Shown here piece by piece: positions 24,871 through 31,240 of a DNA stretch of 37,449 nucleotides. Within the stretch, counting starts at the first letter, position 1; every line of letters starts with the position of its first letter. The DNA is from a virus, in the IMG/VR virus record IMGVR_UViG_3300007734_000650, positions 1-37,449 of that record; one strand, written 5' to 3'. The position numbers and the translations under genes were made by a program. The notes below the pieces were generated by a model that saw nothing but the letters and a program-made list of their open reading frames with translations, made no database searches and was not told the origin of the DNA.

Positions 24871-25134
24871 CTAAAACGGGAGATCAATCTGCAAGGCGTT
24901 CTGATAAAGCGCCAGTGTTTCTGCCTTCAGCTTTTCACGCGCTCGCTTCTTGTCGTCCATTAGCTGCTTACGGACGATTGACTTGATCGCGTGCGCCTCG
25001 TATCCGGTAGAAGACGCCTCTTGAAGGATATCGCGTATATCCTCACTCAGAGTGCGCCGTTGTTCTTCTTTCGACACCAATCTGTCGATAAATTCCTGCA
25101 ACGCGCCTGCGTCTACACAATTGCTAATCGTCAT
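24871..25134 (-). CDS. GapR-like nucleoid protein (DUF2312)
   Basis: 87 aa from the ATG at 25134, chosen because AAGGAG lies 7 nt upstream. It follows the GapR/DUF2312 outline: ALQEFIDRLVSKEEQRRTLS, EDIRDILQEASSTGYEAHAI, then KSIVRKQLMD and a final helix ETLALYQNAL. GapR is an alphaproteobacterial protein that binds overtwisted DNA ahead of replication and transcription. A phage copy could assist phage replication or compete with the host protein. Confidence 0.8.
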   Translation of the reverse strand: MTISNCVDAGALQEFIDRLVSKEEQRRTLSEDIRDILQEASSTGYEAHAIKSIVRKQLMDDKKRAREKLKAETLALYQNALQIDLPF

Positions 25135-25486
25135 TATCTGCTCCTTCATGATCTGCTAAAGCCTCAGCGTCCGCACCAGCCATAAAATCAGCCGTGCGAA
25201 CGAGACGCTTGCCAAGTTCGCTTTTCGCATTAGTCAGCCTTCTTTCGTGCAGTAGGGAATTAAGACCCTTATTTAATTCTGCCTCGTACGCATTACGCAG
25301 TTTCTCATACATACTGACGTATAAATCCTTCGGTGGCCTGTAGAGGCAGGACCACATGAGATTATACGGGACGCCATACCTGTTACTGATACGCCGCATT
25401 GCGTTTATTCTGTCTCCCGTTCCACGGCTTTCGCGGTGGATCATGGCCTTTATCCATTTTGTGGCTTCTTCAACGGCCTTACTCAT
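25124..25486 (-). CDS. Hypothetical early protein
   Basis: 120 aa from the ATG at 25486. It starts MSKAVEEATKWIKAMIHRES and contains INAMRRISNRYGVPYNLMWS, a helix-turn-helix-like stretch, followed by helical charged residues. The C-terminus is acidic (ADHEGADNDD). Family unknown. Its end overlaps the start of the GapR-like gene by 11 nt, so the two are co-translated. Confidence 0.6.
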   Translation of the reverse strand: MSKAVEEATKWIKAMIHRESRGTGDRINAMRRISNRYGVPYNLMWSCLYRPPKDLYVSMYEKLRNAYEAELNKGLNSLLHERRLTNAKSELGKRLVRTADFMAGADAEALADHEGADNDD

Positions 25487-25539
25487 TGGCAAGCTCTTTT
25501 TGCACTTTCCGCAAACACGCGCATGTCACTGTAAGACAT
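25483..25539 (-). CDS. Tiny upstream ORF (18 aa)
   Basis: An ATG at 25539 opens MSYSDMRVFAESAKRACQ and stops on the ATGA that begins the next gene. The coupling geometry is like that of real genes in this operon. No ribosome site is obvious and the length is minimal, so this may be a leader peptide or chance. Confidence 0.25.
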   Translation of the reverse strand: MSYSDMRVFAESAKRACQ

Positions 25540-25693
25540 GACACACGATACGGAATGGACGCAGCTAGGGTTGGCTGCTTTACAAATCGTCTCCCGCCTA
25601 AAGGCTCCCGACGCCGTGTTTCAGACGCCGGGAGAAGTCAGGGAGGAAACGCAACCGAGGCCCGGCTGCAAAGGCTCCGCGTCTACGCGGAAT

Positions 25694-25906
25694 TCACGAA
25701 TTCTTCGCTCTCCGTTCCTTTTCATTTTCGACGGCCAATGCGTCAGCCTCGATAAAATCGGGAACTGTAATTCGCCCAAGCAGAATACCGGCGCGCAAAT
25801 AGGCGCTAATCCTGTCGTTCCGGCTCATGTAGAAGGGTTGGCCTTCAATGGCCTCAGCCATGCGCTGCCAGAGAGGACGAGTCTTAATCGGCGCGTCCAC
25901 GGTCAC
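25694..25906 (-). CDS. Small hypothetical early protein
   Basis: 70 aa: MTVDAPIKTRPLWQRMAEAI, then YMSRNDRISAYLRAGILLGR, ending with charged helix. Coupled by ATGA to the upstream 71-aa gene. Family not recognised. Downstream (25540-25693) I see no gene, only G/C-rich inverted repeats such as CGACGCC/GGCGTCG-like elements. Confidence 0.5.
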   Translation of the reverse strand: MTVDAPIKTRPLWQRMAEAIEGQPFYMSRNDRISAYLRAGILLGRITVPDFIEADALAVENEKERRAKNS

Positions 25907-26118
25907 AGGCTCAATTCCTTCTTGAGCTTACGGACATGAGACGCGGCGTGTTCCTCGCCATGTTCACACGCGCAGTCGCTGTATTCTGCGACCAGTTCCA
26001 TTGGCACCCAGAGCGGCACGAGAATGCCCTTGCGCGCGGCTTTAACGAGCGCGGTCTGGTATGCGCCCTCAGCAGCGCGAGGGATTGGCCAGCAGGCTAT
26101 TTGCGAGGCGCTAATCAT
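25903..26118 (-). CDS. Small hypothetical early protein
   Basis: 71 aa: MISASQIACWPIPRAAEGAY, helical middle with a Cys/His cluster (SDCACEHGEEHAASH) that could bind metal. It overlaps the Cro-like stop by 4 nt, so it is the second gene of the early left transcript. Function unknown. Confidence 0.55.
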   Translation of the reverse strand: MISASQIACWPIPRAAEGAYQTALVKAARKGILVPLWVPMELVAEYSDCACEHGEEHAASHVRKLKKELSL

Positions 26119-26327
26119 GCCGCCTCGGTGCTTTGCGGAGGCGGATATATGTCCGGTCGTATTTCATGGCGCGGCACGCCAGTTACGCGCTCTACGTCAA
26201 GCACTCGCCTAACAGGTATTTGGCAACGCAGTCGCCAAGAAGACACCGTGGCAATCGGCACATTGAGGTCGCGCGCAACCTTCGTGAGACCGCCAGCCTT
26301 GTCTATAATCTGATCAACCGTATGCAT
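26115..26327 (-). CDS. Cro-like repressor (YdaS/Cro-type HTH)
   Basis: 70 aa from the ATG at 26327. Helix-turn-helix: VDQIIDKAGGLTKVARDLNV, PIATVSSWRLRCQIPVRRVL (residues 4-44), typical of Cro/YdaS-type regulators, with a short Pro-rich tail. It is the first gene leftward from the switch and faces the CI-like gene. The start codon lies about 7 nt after the -10 element, so the mRNA is probably leaderless. An upstream in-frame start at 26378 would place the promoter inside the gene, so the later start is preferred. Confidence 0.75.
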   Translation of the reverse strand: MHTVDQIIDKAGGLTKVARDLNVPIATVSSWRLRCQIPVRRVLDVERVTGVPRHEIRPDIYPPPQSTEAA

Positions 26328-26333
26328 GAGCGC

Positions 26334-26362
26334 AATATGCAGAATGCATAGCTGCTTGTCAA
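26334..26362 (-). promoter_or_regulatory. Early leftward promoter (PR-like) for cro operon
   Basis: On the minus strand TTGACA (26362-26357), a 17-bp spacer, and CATATT (26339-26334) form a strong sigma70-type promoter, with the expected start close to the Cro ATG at 26327. Two operator-like elements overlap it. Confidence 0.75.
26335..26350. promoter_or_regulatory. Operator 1 in immunity region
   Basis: ATATGCAGAATGCATA lies inside the PR-like promoter between its -10 and -35. It matches 14 of 16 positions of the palindrome at 27951-27966, indicating a site for the same repressor. Confidence 0.6.
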
Positions 26363-26375
26363 TGCGACATGCATA
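26361..26375. promoter_or_regulatory. Operator 2 in immunity region
   Basis: AATGCGACATGCATA touches the -35 of the leftward promoter and the likely -10 region of the CI-like gene (TACATT 26374-26379). It matches 11 of 15 positions of the TATGCATNATGCATA pattern. A further half site, TATGCAT (26321-26327), covers the Cro start codon. Confidence 0.5.
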
Positions 26376-26387
26376 CATTTTTTTGCA

Positions 26388-27083
26388 ATGAACCCAGTTA
26401 TGGAAGATTCAAACAAAGAAATTCACGAGCGGCTAAAATTGGCTCGCGAAAGACGCGGTTATGCTTCAGCTAAAGAGGCCGCGTCCGCAATGAGCGTAAG
26501 TTATCCTACGTACGCCGGACATGAAAACGGCAGTCGGGGCATTAAACGGCAAGATATTGTAAGATATGCGATTTTCTTTGGCGTAACGCCAAACTGGCTT
26601 CAATTTGGAGCAACAGTTAATGATCAAAAACCGATCCTACCTCGCAGAGCGCCTGTTGAAGAACTAATTACAAAGGTTCATGCTCCGCTTGGCGCTCGCG
26701 ATCTTCCCGTCTTTGCGGCCGTCGAAGGCGGAGATGGCGACTTGGTCATTTCAACGGAACCACTTGATTATGTTCAGCGACCTTGGTTTTTAGGCGAGGT
26801 CAAGGACGGGTTTGGCGTTATCGTAACCGGCGAAAGCATGTATCCGGCGTACGAGCCGGGTGATACCGCTATTGTAAACCCGCGCCTGCCTTACATGCGT
26901 GGCAAAATTCATATTTTTACAGCCGAGTCGGAGAATAGCCATTTTAAGGCAACTATTAAAAAACTAGTCGGCGTTACGGAAACACATTGGAAAGTTGAAC
27001 AATTTAACCCGCCGCACGTTTTTGAGCTTGACCGTAAAATCTGGACAAACGCTCGCCGGGTTGTTGGCAAATACAACGGGTAA
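26388..27083 (+). CDS. CI-like repressor with S24 peptidase domain
   Basis: 231 aa. An N-terminal XRE-type HTH (LKLARERRGYASAKEAASAM, SVSYPTYAGHENGSRGI, about residues 16-52) is joined to a LexA/CI-type C-terminal domain: catalytic Ser150 in VTGESMYPAYEPGD and the general-base Lys in ATIKKLVG (191/192). It maintains lysogeny and would be inactivated on RecA-stimulated self-cleavage. The start at 26388 is close behind the candidate -10, so the mRNA may be leaderless; MEDSN at 26400 is the alternative start. Confidence 0.85.
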   Translation: MNPVMEDSNKEIHERLKLARERRGYASAKEAASAMSVSYPTYAGHENGSRGIKRQDIVRYAIFFGVTPNWLQFGATVNDQKPILPRRAPVEELITKVHAPLGARDLPVFAAVEGGDGDLVISTEPLDYVQRPWFLGEVKDGFGVIVTGESMYPAYEPGDTAIVNPRLPYMRGKIHIFTAESENSHFKATIKKLVGVTETHWKVEQFNPPHVFELDRKIWTNARRVVGKYNG

Positions 27084-27101
27084 TCACAAATATTAGCCTG
27101 G

Positions 27102-27314
27102 CTAGCGTTTTGGGATAATTCCGACAATTTCCCCGGTTTTCGGGTCTATTCTACGCACGTCAGACGCAGCGCCCATTTTTCCTAACTGCTTATTCCGTTC
27201 CCGAGCAGCGCGAACCGTGTAAATCAATCCACCCGGTTGCCTGTCAGCGTCCTTGGTCAGATAAGCGCCAACCCGCAATGCTCTCTTATGAATTTTCAGA
27301 CCTTTTTTTCTCAT
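27102..27314 (-). CDS. Small basic hypothetical protein, convergent to repressor
   Basis: 70 aa from the ATG at 27314, with GAGG about 6 nt upstream. Basic: MRKKGLKIHKRALRVGAYLT, ending DPKTGEIVGIIPKR. It ends 18 nt from the CI-like stop on the other strand, so the two transcripts converge and could regulate each other. Family unknown. Confidence 0.4.
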   Translation of the reverse strand: MRKKGLKIHKRALRVGAYLTKDADRQPGGLIYTVRAARERNKQLGKMGAASDVRRIDPKTGEIVGIIPKR

Positions 27315-27537
27315 GTCATGCCTCAGACAAAGTTTGCCCTGCCCGAGTCCCTTGGCTCCCCCAACCTTTGAGGGCGCGGCCAGATAAGCTGGCCTTACCA
27401 AGACGGGCACCTAAGACCTGACTTCTCATATCCACCCGTTGCCTTTTATCGGGGGCCAGCCGCCTTGGTCTGAGTATCTCGCCCTCAGAAGGCTATACGT
27501 GAATGCCAATTGTTTTTCGGGTTTCTGGTGGTCCTTG

Positions 27538-27750
27538 TCAGAAGGTTGCCACCGGCTCGGGATACTTTGGTTGGTCAAACACAAGGTTTGATTTTCGCGG
27601 TCGAGCTACCAAAGTTTGAAGCCTGATTTTCTTCCCGGTGAAGTCCGGGGGCGACTGCCGCAACTCTGTCCGAAGCTCAGTCGGCACTAAGGCCGGGCTT
27701 CTGGCATCTGCCTGCCAGATAAAACGGTAGCAATAAGCGTCTTGCGGCAC
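27538..27750 (-). CDS. Possible 70-aa ORF (GTG start)
   Basis: A GTG-initiated frame encodes 70 aa, including PTELRTELRQSPPDFTGKKI and a C-terminal KSNLVFDQPKYPEPVATF. No clear ribosome site and no recognised family. It lies in the poorly coding region between the immunity and early right operons and may be chance. Confidence 0.25.
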   Translation of the reverse strand: MPQDAYCYRFIWQADARSPALVPTELRTELRQSPPDFTGKKIRLQTLVARPRKSNLVFDQPKYPEPVATF

Positions 27751-27940
27751 GCTCGCTTAAAGAAAAGAGGAATAGCCCCCTTTCTTGCTTGTCGTATGCT
27801 TATTTTCAGTGTATCGCATACTAATCGCAATCTCTGGTTTTGCGGTCACGGCTCCGGGGCGCTGGTACGCTCGCGGGGCCATTCTTTTTACCACAGGTTA
27901 TGCTTTTTGCAAATATTATCTTCGTTACGCATTTTCCTGC

Positions 27941-27968
27941 TTGCCTTAGCATATGCATTATGCATAAT
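27941..27968 (+). promoter_or_regulatory. Early rightward promoter with embedded operator
   Basis: TTGCCT (27941-27946), 16-bp spacer, CATAAT (27963-27968). The palindrome TATGCATTATGCATA (27952-27966) fills the spacer and -10, and nearly matches the operator in the immunity region (14 of 16 over ATATGCA..ATGCATA). So the same repressor should silence both the left operon and this right operon. First gene at 28003. Confidence 0.65.
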
Positions 27969-28002
27969 AGCCCAATCGGCACCCCGCCGTTGGAGCAACG
28001 CC

Positions 28003-28170
28003 ATGATCACTCACTTTCATCAGCACTCACTTCAATACGTGAATGAAGCCGATCTCATTCGGTATGCTTGGTTTGGCTCTTGGGCAGACGACGAGCGCCG
28101 TTGCGCGTTCCGTTTAATTGAGCTTGGCAATTTTAGATATTTGGCTTTCAAATCGAGTTTTTTGAACTGA
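28003..28170 (+). CDS. Small hypothetical early protein
   Basis: 55 aa: MITHFHQHSLQYVNEADLIR, then DDERRCAFRLIELGNFRYLA. The start is chosen for the GGAG 7 nt upstream. The 13-nt leader TTGGAGCAACGCC is repeated exactly before the next gene (28174-28186). First gene of the early right operon. Family not recognised. Confidence 0.6.
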   Translation: MITHFHQHSLQYVNEADLIRYAWFGSWADDERRCAFRLIELGNFRYLAFKSSFLN

Positions 28171-28187
28171 AGATTGGAGCAACGCCA

Positions 28188-28337
28188 ATGTCCCTTTTCT
28201 CGGAAGCCCAACTTGTCGCACTGATCGGCGCAGCGCCGTTTCTGGCGCTTAGCCTGATCTGGCTGATCCACGACAGCATTCAGATTGCGCGCGTGATCCG
28301 CTCAGAGCGCGCCGCTCGCAACGGGAGGCCGTCATGA
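28188..28337 (+). CDS. Small single-TM protein
   Basis: 49 aa. Hydrophobic segment LVALIGAAPFLALSLIWLIH (residues 9-28), then a basic tail (IARVIRSERAARNGRPS). It uses the repeated TTGGAGCAACGCC leader. Its stop overlaps the next ATG (ATGA). Membrane protein of unknown role in the early right operon; inhibition of superinfection is possible but not shown. Confidence 0.6.
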   Translation: MSLFSEAQLVALIGAAPFLALSLIWLIHDSIQIARVIRSERAARNGRPS

Positions 28338-28606
28338 CCGACATGCTTTTAGCTAAGTCTGGACGCAGCTACGTCACCATTAAAGAGCGCCACGACGGCA
28401 AATGCCGCGTCGAGTGCGTCTGGATTGTTGGCTTTGATTTCAACCCAACCGGCGAGCGCGTTGCTGACGCGTTCGTAGCCGACAACATTCGACAGGCCAA
28501 GCGTCTAGCCAAAGATTGGCTAGTTGGCGACGGCGACATTGAGTGGAGCCGTATTGGTGCGTTTGGCCACGTTTACGCCGAGCGGAACTTGGAGGCGCGG
28601 TCATGA
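28334..28606 (+). CDS. Hypothetical early protein
   Basis: 90 aa: TDMLLAKSGRSYVTIKERHD, CRVECVWIVGFDFNPTGE, and a helical NIRQAKRLAKDWLV. Mixed alpha/beta. Coupled on both sides by ATGA overlaps. Family unknown. Confidence 0.6.
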   Translation: MTDMLLAKSGRSYVTIKERHDGKCRVECVWIVGFDFNPTGERVADAFVADNIRQAKRLAKDWLVGDGDIEWSRIGAFGHVYAERNLEARS

Positions 28607-28905
28607 TTTTCAACAGTTTCGAATACGAGTTCGAGGAACTCGAAATCTATCCCGGCGTCTACGCTTACGGGATCGCTGATCTTGTCCTGTTCGGCGGCAA
28701 GTTCGTTTTGACCGGCTTGTGGACCGGCAACTGTCCCAAGTCCAAAGGCATGACGGTGCGCGGCTCAGACGATCCGATCTGGAAGCTGATCGAGGCCGCG
28801 CTGCTCAAGACGCCGGAATACCTCATGGACGCTTATGAGCGCGATCAGGAACGCCAGCGCGAGGCTAATCGCGAGGCAGAACGCGCTTACGCATACGAGG
28901 ATTAG
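28603..28905 (+). CDS. Hypothetical early protein
   Basis: 100 aa from the ATG at 28603, overlapping the previous stop. It begins MIFNSFEYEFEELEIYPGVY, has VLFGGKFVLTGLWTGNCPKS, and ends with a charged helix (ERDQERQREANREAERAYAY). Family unknown; coupled in the early right operon before the recombination genes. Confidence 0.6.
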   Translation: MIFNSFEYEFEELEIYPGVYAYGIADLVLFGGKFVLTGLWTGNCPKSKGMTVRGSDDPIWKLIEAALLKTPEYLMDAYERDQERQREANREAERAYAYED

Positions 28906-28908
28906 GCC

Positions 28909-29022
28909 ATGCAGTATCTTGGCTTATTCCTGCTTGGTTTTGCAGAACCAGCAATCCAATTCGTCGCAGCAGCGACAGCGTTTTCCTACATTTATCTGGA
29001 GTTCAACAATGAAAACCAGTGA
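28909..29022 (+). CDS. Small membrane protein
   Basis: 37 aa: MQYLGLFLLGFAEPAIQFVA then AATAFSYIYLEF, almost wholly hydrophobic. Its stop lies 13 nt inside the next gene (ERF). Starts 3 nt after the preceding stop. Function unknown. Confidence 0.5.
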   Translation: MQYLGLFLLGFAEPAIQFVAAATAFSYIYLEFNNENQ

Positions 29023-29632
29023 GCAGATTAACGAGATTGCGGCTGCGCTTGCAAAGGCGCAAGCTGAGATCAAGAACCCGCACAAAGACAGTATTAACCC
29101 GCACTTTAAATCGCGATACGTTGATCTTGCCTCGGGTATCGACGCCGTGCGTGCGGTTCTATCGAAAAACGGCATATCAATTATTCAAGCTCCTACTGTT
29201 GAGAACCTGTTTATCACTCTTGAAACCCGCCTGGCGCATTCATCCGGTCAGTGGATTAGCTGCACCTATCCCGTGATCCAGTTCCCTGCAAAGCAACAGG
29301 AAATCGGCTCGGCAATCACGTATGCCCGTCGATACAGCCTGTTTGGTCTGGTCGGGATCGCGGGTGACGACGACGACGACGGTAACGAGGCGTCCAAGCG
29401 CGAGACTGCGCCGCCTGCAAAGCAAGCGCCTAAACCCACGATAGGCTTGCCGGAAAGCAAGGTTGTTTACGACGCGCTGGCTCAGTCTTTGATTATGGCT
29501 CAGACCGTTCAGGAAGCTGATCAGTGGATGGCGGATAATCTGGAAGCCATTAACGGCTTGCACGACGACCATAAGGCCATGCTGCGCCGGTCTATTAAAG
29601 ATATCCGTCAATCGCTTGCGAAGGCCGCGTAA
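29009..29632 (+). CDS. ERF-family single-strand annealing protein
   Basis: 207 aa from the ATG at 29009. Family signature: ALAKAQAEIKNPHKDSINPH, FKSRYVDLASGIDAVRAVLS, KNGISIIQAP, and SAITYARRYSLFGLVGIAGD followed by an Asp run (DDDDDGNE). It anneals complementary single strands and works with the YqaJ exonuclease encoded next. The low-complexity linker precedes a helical C-terminal domain. Confidence 0.85.
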   Translation: MKTSEQINEIAAALAKAQAEIKNPHKDSINPHFKSRYVDLASGIDAVRAVLSKNGISIIQAPTVENLFITLETRLAHSSGQWISCTYPVIQFPAKQQEIGSAITYARRYSLFGLVGIAGDDDDDGNEASKRETAPPAKQAPKPTIGLPESKVVYDALAQSLIMAQTVQEADQWMADNLEAINGLHDDHKAMLRRSIKDIRQSLAKAA

Positions 29633-29633
29633 C

Positions 29634-30257
29634 ATGCAACAGAGAACGCCGGAATGGTTTACCGATCGACTTGGCAAAGCAACGGCCTCGCGGGTGCCGG
29701 ATATCATTGCAAAGACGCAAACCGGATGGGGCGTGTCCCGCGCAAAATATCGCACACAGCTTGTGACGGAGCGCTTAACCGGCGTTGCAATGCCCGGCTT
29801 TACTAATGCATCAATCCAGTGGGGAACAGAGACAGAGCCGCACGCGCGCAGCGCATACGCGCAGATCAAAGGGTTTTCGGTCGAGGAAGTAGGATTTATT
29901 CCGCATCCATTGATCGCAATGTCTGGCGCGTCACCGGACGGACTGATTGTTGATCAGCCAGGGCTGGTAGAAATTAAATGCCCGGAGACAAGCACACATA
30001 TTGACACGCTTCTTAGCGGAAAAGTTCCCGGCAAATACATGACGCAAATGCTTTGGCAGATGGCTTGCACGGGAAGGCAATGGTGCGATTACGTTTCTTT
30101 TGATCCGCGCTTGCCGGAAAATATGCAGCTATTCATCCGCCGCGTGGATCGCGACAGCAAGGTGATCGCCCAGCTTGAGGAAATGGTGGAAGAGTTTTTG
30201 AATGAGGTAGACAAGCAAGTCAAAGCATTAAACGAAATAAGAAAGGAAGCAGCGTAA
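29634..30257 (+). CDS. YqaJ-family (lambda Exo-like) exonuclease
   Basis: 207 aa from the ATG at 29634. Catalytic motifs include GTETEPHARSAYAQIKGFSV, the core ASPDGLIVDQPGLVEIKCPE (Asp..Glu-x-Lys), and KYMTQMLWQMACTGRQWCD. It resects duplex ends for the ERF annealase. Stop and next ATG overlap (TAATG). Confidence 0.88.
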   Translation: MQQRTPEWFTDRLGKATASRVPDIIAKTQTGWGVSRAKYRTQLVTERLTGVAMPGFTNASIQWGTETEPHARSAYAQIKGFSVEEVGFIPHPLIAMSGASPDGLIVDQPGLVEIKCPETSTHIDTLLSGKVPGKYMTQMLWQMACTGRQWCDYVSFDPRLPENMQLFIRRVDRDSKVIAQLEEMVEEFLNEVDKQVKALNEIRKEAA

Positions 30258-30487
30258 TGATTAAACGGCCAGACAAAATGTTTGGACCTGCCGGTGTTGA
30301 GACAAACGGCGAATGGAAAATCTCGTGCGTCGCTAGAGGAAGGCTTTGCACATTTTTAATCGGTGATCACTGTTGCCATGTCAAACCGTCTCAAAAGATC
30401 GCGGACACAGACAACACGCCAGAATGGTGTGAAATGCGGGAAGACATTGCGAATGAAATACAGAGACTGAAAAAGGGAGCAGCGTAA
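30257..30487 (+). CDS. Hypothetical protein in recombination operon
   Basis: 76 aa: KRPDKMFGPAGVETNGEWKI, two Cys-containing segments (VARGRLCTFLIGDHCCHV, EWCEMRED). Coupled at both ends by TAATG overlaps. No family recognised; the Cys/His content hints at metal binding. Confidence 0.6.
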   Translation: MIKRPDKMFGPAGVETNGEWKISCVARGRLCTFLIGDHCCHVKPSQKIADTDNTPEWCEMREDIANEIQRLKKGAA

Positions 30488-30756
30488 TGGCTAATCACTT
30501 CGAATTGTTAACCGCACGTCCGGGTAAGGAAGGCAAGGTTTGGTGGTCGCGTATCGGGACTATGTTTCCTTCTAAAGACGGCAGCGGCTACAGCATTATT
30601 CTGGACGCCTACCCGCTGCCAGACAAAGAAGGTCGCGTCTCTTGTATTGCGCGCGAGCCAAAGCCGCGTGAGCAACCGGCTCAGTCGGGTGGATATGCGG
30701 GAAATCTCAGCCACCAGCTAGACGACGATGTTCCGTTTATTATGGAGTGGCGGTGA
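30487..30756 (+). CDS. Hypothetical protein in recombination operon
   Basis: 89 aa: MANHFELLTARPGKEGKVWW, SRIGTMFPSKDGSGYSIILD, AYPLPDKEGRVSCIAREP, acidic C-terminus (QLDDDVPFIMEW). The small beta-rich start and acidic tail recall ssDNA-binding-like phage proteins, but this is only a resemblance. Coupled to NinB by TGATG. Confidence 0.55.
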   Translation: MANHFELLTARPGKEGKVWWSRIGTMFPSKDGSGYSIILDAYPLPDKEGRVSCIAREPKPREQPAQSGGYAGNLSHQLDDDVPFIMEWR

Positions 30757-31142
30757 TGCAATGGGTTCCGATTAATACAGAACTGGAACGCAAGCGCGCT
30801 CACGGATGGATAGATCGCGCGCCGCCGGGAACAAAAATTGCGTTTCGTAAGGCCGATACGCGGTCGCTGGATCAGAACTCGCTCATGTGGTCACGACTGA
30901 CGGAATTATCCCGTCAGGTTGAGTGGTATGGCCAGAAGCTGTCTGCCGAGGATTGGAAAGACATGCTGACGGCAAGTCTGCGTAAGGCTGTAGCGGTTCC
31001 CGGCATAGACGGCGGGTTTGTCGTCCTCGGTCTGCACACCAGCACAATGACGAAAGCGGAAATGGCTGATCTACTCACGTTAATGGAAGCCTTCGCCGCA
31101 GAACGCGGAGTTGTGTTTTCTGATCAGGTTCAGGCTGCGTAA
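30756..31142 (+). CDS. ninB: NinB-like recombination protein (lambda Orf family)
   Basis: 128 aa from the ATG at 30756, which overlaps the previous stop. Family features: an early basic beta segment, RSLDQNSLMWSRLTELSRQV, the W-containing AEDWKDMLTASLRKAVAVPG, and STMTKAEMADLLTLMEAFAA. NinB/Orf mediates recombination alongside an annealase. Its stop overlaps the ATG of an HNH remnant. Confidence 0.8.
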   Translation: MQWVPINTELERKRAHGWIDRAPPGTKIAFRKADTRSLDQNSLMWSRLTELSRQVEWYGQKLSAEDWKDMLTASLRKAVAVPGIDGGFVVLGLHTSTMTKAEMADLLTLMEAFAAERGVVFSDQVQAA

Positions 31143-31240
31143 TGGCTCGGCAGGAGTTCCCGCGCGCTGTGAAGGTGGCCGCGATCAAGCGCGCCACCGT
31201 CAACGGACAGGTTTACTTTAAAATTGAGGTAAAGCAATGA
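31142..31240 (+). pseudogene. Orphan 5' end of native HNH gene
   Basis: A 32-aa frame (MARQEFPRAVKVAAIKRATV, then NGQVYF) matches the start of the full HNH gene at 31825 (MARREFPKSIKVQIVKRAMQ, then NNGVVYC) but stops where the HNH insertion begins (ATGA at 31237). Its GC-rich codons are like the host operon, unlike the A/T-rich 31.24-32.0 kb block. This is the native gene start left behind after the insertion. It may still be translated, as it is coupled to NinB and to the inserted HNH gene. Confidence 0.75.

Larger units (their letters stand above)
27411..28002. other. Largely non-coding interval between repressor region and early right operon
   Basis: About 590 nt. The only ORF of note is the weak minus-strand frame at 27538-27750. 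The region has several short inverted repeats (for example CCCGGTGAAGTCCGGG at 27634-27649 and CTGGCATCTGCCTGCCAG at 27701-27718). At its right end lie the early right promoter and operator. It may encode a structured RNA or regulatory leader; I could not assign it to a known RNA class. Confidence 0.4.

Noticed and set aside
27102-27760. A third group I intron on the minus strand
   Set aside because: GAGCCAAGGGACUCGGGC and GAUAUGAGAAGUC loosely recall core motifs, but no paired P7 or P1/P10 could be found.
29240-29869. 209-aa minus-strand ORF
   Set aside because: Antisense to the ERF and exonuclease genes, whose motifs are clear.
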